DNA from: Polytrichum commune
Taxonomy: Eukaryota; Streptophyta; Polytrichopsida; Polytrichales; Polytrichaceae
Assembly (NCBI GenBank): GCA_950295325.1
Contig: OX485804.1
Span: forward strand, 42,286,001 to 42,350,000
Direction of reading: 5' to 3'
DNA: 64,000 bases
Shown: positions 38,679 through 50,689 of the stretch, one piece after another
Layout of the letters: each line of letters begins with the position of its first letter
How positions within the stretch are numbered: the stretch's first letter is position 1
Program-made: the position numbers and the translations under genes
The notes under the pieces: generated by a model
Seen by the model: the letters and a program-made list of their open reading frames with translations, nothing else
The model's database searches: none
Told to the model about the DNA's origin: nothing

Positions 38679-39175
38679 GGGTCACTTCACACATGAGACC
38701 GAGAGCCTGTGACCATTACACTTCAAGCACTCTCATTGGTGGAAAATGCAGAGCCAGTCCAAGTTCACTTCACACTACGCTTGAGGGACCAACGGAGTAC
38801 GTGAATGCAAGATGGATGTAAAGTCTACATGGATTCCTACATGGCATCAAATGGATCATGTTTCATGGTCACTTGGACTATTTTCAAAAACCACCTCTTG
38901 GAGGTAGGCCTAACACAAAATTGAGAGACCATGACACTCCGAACGCTCACCGTTGGCTTATTTTATTTCATCATGTGTGAGGACCATGCATGAATAGAAA
39001 TTCATTGAAATAACATTTGGTTGAGAGCACGGTCACATATGGCTTCACACTACACTTGAGAATCCGTGACCACACTACATGATTTTGGAGGTGTCTTGGG
39101 ACAAGCTTTGGACACTTTCTTTTGGGCTCTCACGATTTCATGGTCACAGCTCTTGGCTCGTGTGCGAAGTGGCCC
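38679..39175. mobile_element. Tourist-like MITE, family C, copy 1 (497 bp)
   Basis: Ends are GGGTCACTTCACACATGAG and the inverse CTCGTGTGCGAAGTGGCCC. It is flanked by TAA at 38676-38678 and 39176-39178. The 3-bp TAA duplication and GGGCC terminus fit PIF/Harbinger (Tourist) MITEs. It lies opposite copy 2, making a large inverted repeat. No coding capacity. Confidence 0.88.
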
Positions 39176-39545
39176 TAAGTCCCAATCCACGGTCACTTCT
39201 CTTCCCAAATCTGGTTTGGGCTAATCAAACAATACATTTTGATGGGTGGTGGACAAGTCCTCGGCTTCCATCCTTGACAAATTGATCCTTTGATTTGTAG
39301 TATGGAGAGTGTGGGAAGCGTTATTTGGGCATCTTGAGGAAATAATTCCTGGCCAGGCAACACAACATTCAGGCTATATAAAATGATGAAAATCATGACA
39401 AACATGTCAAAGGACCATCAAAGGATCTCACTTATACAATGCAATAGCCTGAGTAATGTTATGTACCCTTTGCATTTTATGCCAGAGGGGCAACTTTCAT
39501 ATGGATGCTTTTCAATTTGCTCTTGATGCATATTCTCCCTACTAA

Positions 39546-40045
39546 GGGCCACTTCACACATGAGCCAAGAGCCGTGACCACGAAATTGTGAGAGCCCAAA
39601 AGAAAGTGTCCAAAGGCCGTCCCAACACACCTCCAATATCATGTAGTGTGGTCACGGATTCTCAAGTGTAATGTGAAGTCATATATGACCAAGTCCTCAA
39701 CCAAATGCTATTTCAATGAATTTCTATTCATGCAGGGTCCTCTTATATGATAAAATACAATAAATCAACGGTTGTGAACATTTGGAGTGCCATGGTCTCC
39801 CGGTTTTGTGTTAGGTCTACCTCCAAGAGGTGGTTTTTGAATATAGTCCAAGTGACCATGAAACATGATCCATTTGATGCCATGTAGGAATCCATGTAGA
39901 CTTTACATCCATTTTACATTCACATACTCTGTTGGTCCCTCAAGCGTAGTGCGAAGTGAACTTGGAGTGGCTCCATCTTTTCCACCAATGAGAGTGCTTG
40001 AAGTGTAATGGTCACGGGCTCTCAGTCTCATGTGTGAAGTGGCCC
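39546..40045. mobile_element. Tourist-like MITE, family C, copy 2 (500 bp, inverted)
   Basis: Ends are GGGCCACTTCACACATGAG and CTCATGTGTGAAGTGGCCC, flanked by TAA at 39543-39545 and 40046-40048. The sequence is the reverse complement of copy 1 with scattered differences (for example GTCACGGATTCTCAAGTGTA here against the opposite strand of copy 1 near 39050). The two copies are separated by about 370 bases of unrelated DNA. Confidence 0.88.
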
Positions 40046-40599
40046 TAAGTGTTGAACCTTGAATGGTGTGAATAAGTTATCAATTTGAAAGATATGGACC
40101 TATACGTACCCTACCATGAGGTAGAACTAAATATCTGGGAGGGCTAGAGAGGTGTAAAACACACTAATATATTACACCAATAACTGAGATGATTGGGTAT
40201 AATAAAGTGGTAGCCATGTGTCGGGCCTCCAGCTAGGTGTGCGGTTCATGGCATCTATGTAAACTCAATCATTTTGGATGAAGGGTTGTAGTATAAACAA
40301 GGACATGTCGAGGGTCGATTCATTCTAATTCAATTTTGATAGCCTAAGATGTCATGTTTAGAGCCACATCAATCTAGGACATTCATTTTGGAGGCTATAA
40401 GAATTATAATATCCAAAACTCCAACCTATACTTCATTGAAGTCACCACTACGAAGTCCACAACCCCATTATCACAAGTCAATGGAACCAACTCAAATACC
40501 AAACACTAGTAGACACCCTAGGAGACGTTGGATAGTATGTTACACTCACCATTCTCACAACAAACATTTGAGGTGGCATCCATAAGGACAACATCACCA

Positions 40600-40840
40600 G
40601 ATTATTCGAACAATGTTGCATTCCCCTTAATGTCCATTCATATGTGCACAAAACAAATCCTCTTGATAGCCATGAAATACCTCACCATACTCATGTTCAA
40701 CAAACAAAAACTAGAAAACCACCAATCGCCAGTGTTCCCCACCCAAGCACGGGCCAAAACCAACACATACAAACAACAAAATCTCGAGAATGAATGCTAC
40801 AACATGATGCATGAATCCACACTTAAGTAGCTCAAATAAT
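40600..40840 (+). pseudogene. reverse-transcriptase-associated tail fragment, plus strand
   Basis: The piece AMKYLTILMFNKQKLENHQ followed by PVFPTQ parallels IKYLTDLILNKRKLDNKQ in the 35248-35592 fragment. Upstream, 40349-40585 is an open stretch that may belong to the same element. Too short and broken to classify. Confidence 0.35.
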
Positions 40841-41299
40841 GGGATAGACATCCTCTCATAATCACCCCCAGAATCGAAACCAACACATGTGCAACAAGTC
40901 GAGACATCATGCCCTCATAACACCCAACTCTGAGATATACAACAATAATAAACAAAACATCATTCCTCTCTGAATGGGCCTCTGGTGTCTCTGTCATAGG
41001 GACCACCTCCAATAAGAGGCAATAATACTTGTCCCATAGCCCTGCTTAATAATCTACTATTGGGCTCACATACGAGCTCCCTCCTTTTCAATTATGTGAG
41101 GAATTCTCTAGGGATCGATTTGACACCAAAATCAACATTTTAGGTGATGCCATAAATACAATATAGTATGGTATATTGCGCCATGTACTATATGAAGTTA
41201 TGTACACTAAAAAGGATGTTTAGTGTTTGATACACTAGTTATGAACACATACACTAAATGCCAATAACCCTATGAAAACAAGTAACATTAAATTTAAAC

Positions 41300-42000
41300 T
41301 CAAACACTAAATATCAACTATGGTAATATGTGGAAGCTACGTGTTTGAATTTAGTGTTAGTAAGGATATGATATCCATGCTTCACAAGAAGGGAGGTGGC
41401 AATAGGGAAGGTAGCGGCACATTTATGTCTAACACTAATTGTCAATGAATTGAAAATTAGTGTTGAGCAGGGTAGGGTGGTAACAACATTAAATATAATC
41501 AATAAATATGCTTTTTAGTGTAGTGCTATAAGGTAAGCTAGGTTTAAGAAGTAACTCCCCCCCCCCTTGCATAATAGCATGCAATTAGTTTGAGGTGATT
41601 GACAAATTGAAAACCTGGCCTAGGTCACTTTCCTCATAAATTTTGGAGTTTGTATGAATTTCTTATTCATTGTCAACGTAAAGATTCGTTGAGTTATTTC
41701 ATGATCTTTATAGGTCCCCCCACTTCATATGTCAACTGACTATTGCGTTTGGAATTGTTAACGAATTTTGAGCATGTAGTCCGACCTCTTCTCAACGCAT
41801 TTTCTTTTGGTATTTGTTCATACATTCACACCAACCATACACTACTCAATATAGGTGTTGGTTCGGTACCATACAATGAAATAGTCATGTCTGCCTTGAC
41901 TTTTGTACTTCAAATGCACATTTGAATCAAGATCAATGTCTCAAAATTGATGAAATAGAATAAAACTAATGCCAAAGGTTTGTAGTCCCACCGTAAATGG
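41300..42000 (-). repeat. repeat B fragment and low-complexity DNA
   Basis: A C10 run lies at 41557-41566. Reverse repeat B blocks follow (AACGTAAAGATTC, AACGAATTTTGAGCATGTAG, CACTACTCAATATAGGTGTTG) to about 41910. No gene. Confidence 0.45.
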
Positions 42001-42029
42001 GTTATTGTTCTCTCTCACGTTGACCAAGC

Positions 42030-42900
42030 GTCAATGTAAGAATAATTCCTTCCTTTCAAAATGTGTTGCGCACCTCTCCATGAGGAGTGCCCGAAACATC
42101 ATGGGCACAAGGGGGACCCTGGAGTGACACCCGGGACTCGTGGCGCCATTGGTGGAGGGCCCAAGTGATCCTAATGTGGATGAGGGCCCCATGCGTTGGG
42201 AACGCCTCCCACCCACCGAGACTAGGAATCACGAGGGTAAGGCCATGAGCTATGAATAGCTTATGGTGTCCGGATTATAAAATACTCAAGAACACCTCAA
42301 TCAGAGGTGTGAGCTAAGAGATATGGCAATTTGAGTGGGGCCCTGCCTAGGGACAGCACCCTGAGACAACAGTGACCTGGGAATGACGCCCGGGACTGCC
42401 GAGGTTTAAGCAGCCATAACTCCCTCAATACTTGGCCAAATGGCGCAAGCAAGGAGTCTATCGGCATCTACACAAAGAGTAGATGTCGATGAAGTGGTCT
42501 CTTGATAGAAGCACAAATCACATGACAAAGTTATGGAGGTCTGAAGCTGCTGGAGGCTTCCAGCCCCAGCGGCTAATGGAAAATGTCTAATTGGCCCCAA
42601 CTCTTAGGAGAGAGACAAAAGGTTACTTGATGGTGGGGTAGGGGCATGCCCAAAGTCCTAGAGGCTTATATGGGTGAGGCGGCGTGGCCGACCGAACCCA
42701 CCTGAGGGCGAACGACACGGCCTCCATGGGTGTTGGCCCAACATGGGGGCACAATTGCCTAGTATGATTCGGGTTTTTGTAGTGTTGCTCCGGCAACGCA
42801 ATGATCAACTTAAGATTGGACTTTCATAGATGGAAGTCCACATCTAACCATTAGCTACCTCTTGAGGGCAGAGTCCCGAATGCATGGTAGGAGGGTTGGT
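42030..42900. other. GC-richer intergenic island, unclassified
   Basis: About 870 bases with GC content clearly above the surroundings, but no long ORF and no recognised motif. It may be part of a retroelement terminal or untranslated region. I cannot support a call. Confidence 0.3.
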
Positions 42901-43129
42901 CACCCATCTATGAGTTAAGAGGTCCACGGTATAGGGAGCTAACCATTCGCATGGGTGGAATGCGAAGGGTTAGCGCTCGTGACCCTTGCTAGAATTGAGA
43001 AATGGTCAAGATAGTTAAGGGACACTAGCAAGGGTTGTGACATGTGATCATCACATAGTTATCATTAAGTCAATCCATACTAGTTATCATTGAGTAGGCA
43101 GAGAGGGGGGGAGGGTTACTAGTATTAGA

Positions 43130-43470
43130 ACAGTTCCACTGAAGGTTGATTAGTCTAGTTTTCGTTTGTTGAGGACCAAGTACATGAGGTATATGTTGGC
43201 TATTTTATGCATTTGTTTCATCGATTGTTTGAGTTGGGGCTTTGGTACATGAATTTGTTGGAGCTTTATGAGTGAGTGTTCAAAGATTGCCCTTCTAACA
43301 TGTGCCGTAATGGTGATGAGGAAATTGTTCCCAGCCTATATTTTCTAAGGCTGGCTATAAGAGGATAATGTTTTGTGTGTTTTGATCCGATGGCCATCAT
43401 AGGGAATTTATTGTGGCAGAAAGGAATATTCTATGAAATATAGGGTACTGGTTTGCGTTGAGGTTATTGA
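43130..43470 (-). pseudogene. reverse-transcriptase-associated tail fragment, degenerate
   Basis: At DNA level this parallels the plus-strand appearance of 35250-35560: a GTCTAGTTTTCGTTTGTTGA-like start, AGGTATATGTTGGC, a run resembling the opposite strand of the GVRG-helix region, and CGTAATGGTGATGAGG. Frames are broken. It is a third copy of the family. Confidence 0.4.
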
Positions 43471-43683
43471 TGGTTGGCTATCGTTTTGAGCACTTTCAAA
43501 ATGACACGAAGCTGGGACAACAATCCTCGTGCTTGGTCACCTTGTACATTGCAAATAGTTACAATTTAAGGCCAAGGCTTGCACACGTGTATGTAAAGTG
43601 GAGGACTATTTGTGAATTGTGATTAATTAAAAACCATGTGATGTCATCATTAGCCAGTTAAAAACCACAGGGGAATCCTCTAA

Positions 43684-46138
43684 GGTTGAGTTTCCATGTA
43701 GCTAGGTTGCTTGCCCACTAGATTCTATAAATAGTGGGTTGGAGGTGTTCGCATGTACCTGAATGCAAGTTGTCATCCAACCACATTCTGGCGGTCCACT
43801 GGAATGTGGAGGGCCATGGACACATGCCGCTAGACTTCCATGCATTCACTAAAGAATCTTCAACCTACAAGTGATAGTCACTGAAGGTTTTGAAGACTAG
43901 TTTTAGAAGGAAGAGCATGTTTTAATTTGGAGGAGGAGGTTACACTCTAAACTCCATAGTATCACACCCATGGCAACCAAAGTGAATGTGATATTACAGA
44001 GTTATGTAGTGTTAACATGGATGCATGATAATAGAGAATTAGTGTAGCATGTGACATTATGGAATAACACAAAGTGCAACATTGCAATGTTGAAATCGAT
44101 GATTTCATGCATGGGACATTGATAATCTCTTAAAGTTGCACACATACGCATAGCTTTGGTATGTTGGGGCATATTATGTAATGATCGGGTAGTCCAAGAA
44201 GTCGAGAAACACTTTGTACAAGACCTTGATGCAAGATCCCAACATGGAACATATCGGGAAGATTATGAAGAGGGCAGCGGAGAGAATGATATAATTATGG
44301 ATCTACAAAACTGTAGAGATGATGAAAATTGGATAGGTTCTCTAGTGGGTGGGCAACCGAATAATCTTGATTTTGGGTTAAGTGAAGACATAGAAGCTTT
44401 GGATTTAGGAGGGAGGCATTTGGATAGCCAAGGCATTCAACGTGGGCTTTATGAAGATGATGAAGAAAAACATGAACTTGATGGTTTTTGGATGACAACA
44501 ATTATGCGGTGGACTCTTGGTGTGTATGAATCCACATAAGTGAACATTCTTGAGAATTTGAATCTTACTTTTTTTTGCCTTTAAGAAAAACACTTTGTAG
44601 ATTTCAATTTTAGTAGAAATTGCATTTGTTTAAATGGTGAATGGGAATTTGCTAGCATTGCTAATTTATGTCATGTGTGGACTAGAATGAAGCGATGATA
44701 TTGAAATCTCGGCAAAAACTAGACATTGAAGACAAGAAGCTTAGGGTGCAGTAGTTGTGATTTAAGAGAGAAGAAAAGGCCTTTACCTCAATTTGATCCA
44801 TTTAGAGGAAGTCATAGAATATTCCTCAATTTAGCAAAGGAACAATGAAAGATGTCAACATGTAACTGCTTGGTCTTGGAAACATTAGGATCTTGCCAAA
44901 TTATGCCCAAAATCCTCCAGGGACACTAACAACCATGTATTCACAATGGTCAAAACTTTTACTCATAGACCCCCCCTATAATGAGCCTATAATTTGGCAC
45001 CACATCAACTCTCGGGCAAAAAAAAAAACCATTCTTTTTACATTCTCACTAATGATTATGAGGGACATATATTTTGCACATTTGAGCTCACCGTGAATTT
45101 GTCTCAAGAAAAATACATGAAAAAAAATTATCAATATAAGGGACATCAACCAAATGCAAAGAAAAATGCAACTCACCTCATTTGCCCTTTCAAATGTCAA
45201 AGAGATGGCATTGCAAAGGTTAGCAAACTCCTCTCCTTGTTGATCTAGAGACAACCAACACATCAAATTCCCAACATGGACAAAACCCCAAGCATGCAAT
45301 GAAGAATTCCATTGTTTCCTAAGAAGATATTTACAGTAATAAGAAATCGGTGTATGAAAACGAAACTTGAAATCACCACTATCATCCAATGTATTAAATA
45401 TCTTGCAACAATATCAAATCTGTGGTGCTCAATCTCAAATTCAAAACAACTTAGCTTCTAAGGATTTGTGAAAAGAAAAAAAATAGGGTTTGCATTTGAG
45501 ATTAGTAAGGCGTGACCTTCATATTGAGTATTGCATGCACTTGTACATATGCAACTTCTTAAAGAGCTTACCACATTGATGGATTGAAATGCCAAGAGAT
45601 GTGCAGCACATGTGAGAGGGAGAAGACTAGGGTTCAAGATTAGGGTTTAGGGTTTAGAACAAATCCTCACATAGGAAATCTATGGTATCTTAACACATGA
45701 TCTATCTTCACATATCAAACTCCCACTTGGCCTTCCCATGCAATGTGGGAGATCCATGCACCAAGAATTCAACAAGTGGCATAAGAATAATAATAATAAG
45801 AAGAATAAGACATTGCATATATTGGCATGTGGCGCAATGCGAGGGTATGGCTTGACTTCTTTGGTGGTTTGCATTAGTGGCAACCCCGTGATAGAAAGGA
45901 GAGAAATGTGACAATAAGGAGAGGGATTTGAAGTAAGAACATCCATTTCCTAGGGTTTGGGGATATAAGAGAGTGAGTGACATTATAGAGGTTGGTATTA
46001 TGGAGTTTAGGGTGTAGTAGGTGGACCCTAGTTGGCACATATGAACCCTATCCTACTAGATTCCCTCTACATTTGGGCGAGTTTGTCCTTATTCACACTA
46101 GAATATGGTGGGCAAGCGGCCTACATGGAAACTCATCC
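43684..46138. mobile_element. TIR element X (2.46 kb), PIF/Harbinger-type ends
   Basis: Starts GGTTGAGTTTCCATGTAG and ends, as reverse complement, GGATGAGTTTCCATGTAG. The inverted ends continue with GCTTGCCCAC and flanking TAA is present on both sides (43681-43683 and 46139-46141). The interior has a 127-codon ORF (44156-44539) that is acidic and unrecognised, and a minus-strand open stretch at 44976-45389. No transposase motifs seen, so probably non-autonomous. A shorter relative lies at 46913-47276. Confidence 0.8.
44156..44539 (+). CDS. unrecognised ORF inside TIR element X
   Basis: 127 codons, acidic (HGTYREDYEEGSGENDII and GLYEDDEEKHELDGFW). No domain, signal or membrane segment seen. 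It could be a remnant of the element's own second protein or a captured host segment. Expression is unsupported. Confidence 0.3.
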   Translation: MVCWGILCNDRVVQEVEKHFVQDLDARSQHGTYREDYEEGSGENDIIMDLQNCRDDENWIGSLVGGQPNNLDFGLSEDIEALDLGGRHLDSQGIQRGLYEDDEEKHELDGFWMTTIMRWTLGVYEST

Positions 46139-46912
46139 TAAGACTCCTCTAATTGCTTGTTAAATAATTGGTGATCACATTTAGTGTGTGTGCAAGGCTT
46201 GATTGCACAGGTCCTAAGTCCTAAGTCCCAATTCACTTGAGGTCAATCCGTGTAATCTCAGATGTTGAGAGCATGGAAGTTGGGATACCACTTCACCCAA
46301 GTCCCAAGTTCCAAATATGACATGAATGCATGTTATGGCAACACTTTTGGTGGGTGAGGCTTGAGACTTGTGTTGAGAGTTGGGTCAAGCAAAGAACTAT
46401 ACCAAATAATAGATTTAGTGTCACCAATTCTATTTGTCTTGCTCAATACTAACTGCATGTGTAGTGTTACCAACACTAAATATAAACCTCGTATTATTTG
46501 TCATTCCTTATGAAACATTTTGGGCAATATAGATCTACAATGTTGTAACTACTGTCACTAAGTGATTTTTCATCCAAATTTCAATTCTTTATGACAATAT
46601 TCCCTTACATGATTGTTCGGATGCAGAAGATACCAAATTGTGTTTGAACAATTGGCATTTGGATGAACTAACAGTAAGTTGGATGACAATACTTGTAAAC
46701 TTATTGATAGGAAGTGTCATTCTAACAACACAAGTCCCAATTGTTTTTGAATAGAATAATTATGATCTAGTTTAATGGATATAAACTGTACTTTAATGGT
46801 TTCTTGAGGCTGAAAAGTTGAGACTTCTTGATATGGGTGACTCTTGGGACTTGGGACCCATGTGTATTGGCCCTTAGCAAGATTCTCATCCAAACACAAG
46901 TATCATTACTTA

Positions 46913-47276
46913 GGGGTAAGTTTCCATGTAGGTTGCTTGCCCACCAAATTCTAGTATGAATAAGGACAAACCCGTCCAAATGTAGAGGGATTCTAATGGG
47001 GTAGGGTTCATATGTGCCAATTAGCTACTCTCATCTTCTCATCTTCTCATTTCCGAGACCACCTAGTAACCTCCTCCTCCTTCTAAAATCAGTCTTCAAT
47101 CCATCGGTGGCCAACACTTGTAGGTTAAAGATTATTTAGTGGATGCATGGAAATCCAACGGCCCTCCACATTCGAGGGGGCTGCTAGAATGTGGTTGGGT
47201 GGCGGCTTGTGCTTAACTACATGTGAACACCTCCGACCCATTATTTTCTAGAATCCAGTGGGCGAGTAGCCTACAT
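46913..47276. mobile_element. TIR element Y (~0.36 kb), internally deleted relative of X
   Basis: Preceded by TTA and beginning GGGGTAAGTTTCCATGTAGG. Its first ~115 bases are the reverse complement of the right end of X (about 46022-46138, including CATATGAACCCTA). Its last ~215 bases are the reverse complement of the left end of X (about 43690-43960, with TAGAATGTGGTTGGGTG, GGCCCTCCACATTC and ACTTGTAGGTTAAAGATT). The extreme right terminus has decayed (CTACAT then unrelated CCCTCTCC). A nonautonomous derivative by internal deletion. Confidence 0.75.
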
Positions 47277-47369
47277 CCCTCTCCCTCGACACTCGCTCTT
47301 GTGCCTCTCTCGTGGTGAAACCCTTCCTTTTGTACCCAAAGCAAGGAAATAGATGGTTAGTCACAACCG

Positions 47370-47710
47370 TTGGAGGGGGGGGGGGTAAACCTTTTCTTAA
47401 TTGGACACTTATATTTCACTAGTATGTGTTTAGGATTGGCTCCAAGAATGTGTTTAAAAGAGATTAGACTACATGCTCAAAATATGTCAACCATTACAAG
47501 TTCAACAATCAACATAATGGGGGGGGGGGGTGGGTGGGAAGGGAGAAGAGAATCTACATGATTATTTAATGAGCATGAGAATCTCCACTTTGACAAAAAG
47601 AAGGTATTCATAGGAGCTCCATAAAATATGAGGAAAGTGGCTATGGCCTTGATTTGGATTCGCCAACCATCTTGCACTAAGATAAAAAAACCAAGAACGG
47701 TGAATGATCG
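47370..47710 (+). repeat. dispersed repeat family B copy with two G runs
   Basis: Blocks TTAATTGGACACTTATATTT, GAGATTAGACTACATGCTC, a GACAAAAAG block and CTTGCACTAAGATA follow family B order. G11 at 47375-47385 and G12 at 47519-47530 lie inside; the second sits at the ACATAAT position where other copies have ordinary sequence. Confidence 0.6.
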
Positions 47711-47755
47711 ACCACTATTGGTACACTAGACTAGGGGTGAAATGACCTGTGTGAA

Positions 47756-50673
47756 TTTTTTTTTTTTTTTTTTTTTCTTTTTTTGAGACAGAAGGCCAAA
47801 CGGCCAGCGCCAAAATGGATACCACAAAAGAAAAACATGCGCCCTCACAGAGGGGAGGCGGGCCCCTCGGACGCGTGAACACCGCCACGTAAAAGAGAAA
47901 AGAGAACACCGACCCCACCCAAGGACAACCCCCGGACCACCCAAACCAAGGACAACCCCCACCCCACCAACCAAGGACAACCCCCTACCCACCAAAACCC
48001 CCCGGGACCCAAACAAGGGTCCCCTCCCTACCTACGCTGTCTCTTCCAATTCCAGTTCATGTGTAAATCATGACGTCGACAAAGGACTCCCCTCGCGCCC
48101 CAAGTCTTGTCGAAACCACGCACCAACGCCTCTTTGGAGAAGCTGCTAATCTTAACATGTTCCAACACCCTCTTCCAGGCCATCTTAGCGTAGATGATCA
48201 AAGCATCCCAAATTTGTTGTTTGACCTTGGATTCATGCCATTGTGTCTGGTTAAACACTTTGTCATTCCGTTCAATCCAAATGGTCCAAAGAGTAATGCC
48301 TCTAAGAAGGTGCCAGATTTTAATCACTTTCCCGTATCTTTTGGGAATTCTTTCCCCGAACACCACTTGCTTCCAGTTGAAGCAGTCATAGTTACCGGAC
48401 CTAACCCCGCACATTTCGTGCATGATGTAAGTAGCCCATCTCCATGCCCGTCTAGCTTGGATACAATCCCAAAATTTATGTTTAACCGATTCGCTAGTGT
48501 TAGGTAAGCAAAACACACATTGCTTGGAAATAGAAACCGGAGCAATGCGTGCCCTCCACTCATTAACTGCCACTGCCTTGTGCCAAATGGACCAAATGAA
48601 TGCGGCTTCCTTACCCGATCGCATTGGATCCCATACTTGTGACCAATAAAACTTGTAATTCCCTGGGAGGTAACCTTGCCATTTATCCGCCACCCGTGTG
48701 GTGCCCTGGTTCCTATTAAGGATGTTGTCACGGCCATCCTTAGTCGTATAGTCAAGGAAGTGGCTCCCATCAATCCATCGCCACCTATCCGGGTCCCACT
48801 CAAGGGTGGCAAGTTTGCCGTAGAAGAAGATAACTTCCTCCCTTTTCCCCTCTCTCTTAGGCCCCCGGTTAGTGTGGATAGTCTTAACTTTGTGGAAGAA
48901 CCCCTCAAGCTCCCCTTGTGGACGTTCCCATTCCCTCAGGCATCTAGAGTGTGTACCAACTGTGTAACATTGAACTGGGAGTGGCAGGGTAAGAGTTTTC
49001 ATTTGCATGCATTCCGGGGTGAATTCCTCACCACTTCTAATGACTAAGGCCGGGTCTTCCCCGGTTCCCACATAGAAGCCTAACCACTGACCGGCGTAAG
49101 TAGTGTCCTCCTCGGTATCCAATAGATGGCGCCAGTATCGAGAAATTTCATCCGTCACCTCCTCCCAGTCTCCTCGCTCGTGATCCGTAAGTTTAAATTT
49201 CCTTTGAGCTTTCTCCCATGTGAGAAATTCTTGTTCCGAGCTATCCCATACATCATCTACGCACCGGATTCCTTTACGGTATAAGTGAAGGCCTCTATCA
49301 TAGTCAATTCCTTTCTCTAGTAGTTCCACACCATCTGCCCACCAAATATTCGAATGGAGAAGTTCCATCTTAGTGCGAGGGGGAAGTTGATAAGTCCCTC
49401 TAACCATGATTTTCCAAGCCCTGCTTATGTGTCCCCAAATCTTAGAGCCCGGGACGCCTTGGTGTTGTCTATTGGTAAACCAATCCAGGCTTACCCCCCA
49501 CCTTTTTCCCCTTTGTGGGTTAAATCTTGCCAACCTATACCGAAGCATTAGTTGAAGGTTGGATTTCCCGGGTTCCATTGCTTTCACTATCCATTTACAC
49601 AATAGGCTAGTTTTAGCCCCCTCCGGGTCCACCAAGCCTAACCCCCCGTTCTTCTTCTTTAAACAACATTCCCTCCAGCTAACTCTTGTCCGCGTGAGTT
49701 GTTCCTTTCCGGACCATAGATAATTCCGGATTGCTCCCCTAATCTTGGATAAAATCTTGTTGGAACCCCCCCAAACTGTGATAAAAAACCACAATGTGGA
49801 CAAAAGAACTTGGTTACATATGACTATCCTACCTCCCAAGGAGAGCTTCATTGTACTCCAGTAGGCTAGCTTTTTAGAAATTTTGGAATAGAGGAAGTTG
49901 TCCACATCCGGCGTGTTAAGATTAAGGCCAAACGGGGTACCTAAAAGCTTTGAAAGGTCGCCCTCCTCTGCCCACCTCCAGTTGTACCCATTAAGCCATT
50001 CCGGCTTATGCGTATATTTATCGAACCAGTACGCGCTCGACTTCTCCCAGTTAATTTCCATGCCTGATGCTTCGCTGAACATTTTAAGAAGCCTAACCAA
50101 CTCGTCAACATCCTTCTTTTCCCCTTTAACCATAAATGAAGAATCATCTGCGTATTGTGAAATGAGCTGCTGTTTCTTACCCCCGGGTAGTACTACTCCC
50201 TTAATTCTACCTTCTGTTACTGCCTTTTTAAACACGTGGGTAAGTGCCTCTCCAACTATGAGGAACAAGTAAGGTGCTAGAGGGCAACCTTGCCTAACCC
50301 CCCTCTCAACCTTAAAATTACTCCCGGGGCTACCATTGACGTTGACCGCCGCGGTCGCATTCCCAAAAAGGAGCTTCACCCATCCAATGAATTGTGCATT
50401 AATGCCCATCTTGTGCATTGCGTGAAAAAGGAATCTCCACGAAACCTTATCGTAAGCCTTTGAAAAGTCTAGTTTTAGAAAACTGTAGGTTGTCTAGACG
50501 TCCTTGCCCAGTGTAGAGTTTCTTGTGTTAGGACAATGTTGTCCAAAATGAACCGGAGCGGTAAGAAAGCTGTTTGTTCGGGGCTTATCACGTCTCTCAA
50601 CATTGGTTGAAGTCTGAGTTGAAGAGTTTTCGCGAAAATTTTGTAAATTACTGTGAGCAATGTTATTGGCCGA
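47756..50673 (-). mobile_element. 5'-truncated plant L1-type LINE with poly(A) and target duplication
   Basis: On the minus strand the element starts inside the reverse transcriptase region at about 50673 and ends in a poly(A) run (T-rich 47756-47785 on the plus strand). Flanks CTTGTGTGAA (50674-50683) and CCTGTGTGAA (47746-47755) are a 10-bp target duplication with one mismatch. 5' truncation, poly(A) and variable duplication are the standard signature of target-primed reverse transcription. The low divergence of the duplication suggests fairly recent insertion. Confidence 0.9.
48028..50673 (-). pseudogene. LINE ORF2 C-terminal part: reverse transcriptase plus zf-RVT domain
   Basis: The uninterrupted frame 50418-48028 (796 codons) carries GVRQGCPLAPYLFLIV, the catalytic SQYADDSSFM (YADD at residues 89-92 of this frame), the thumb/connection region with LGGRIVICNQVLLSTLWFF, and a C-terminal zf-RVT finger (CVFCLPNTSESVKHKFWDC) followed by a Trp-rich tail (WHLLRGITLWTIWIERND), typical of plant LINEs. 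Upstream, 50660-50475 holds TVIYKIFAKTLQLRLQPML and EQTAFLPLRFILDNIVL in another frame. A one-base shift near 50468, close to the first catalytic Asp block (LDFSKAYDKV), separates the two. Endonuclease and ORF1 are missing through truncation, so it cannot move on its own. Confidence 0.92.
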
Positions 50674-50689
50674 CTTGTGTGAACTCAAC

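Noticed and set aside
48070-49047. Plus-strand ORFs of 123-145 codons and a 194-codon minus-strand ORF in another frame
   Set aside because: Shadows of the LINE reverse transcriptase / zf-RVT frame.
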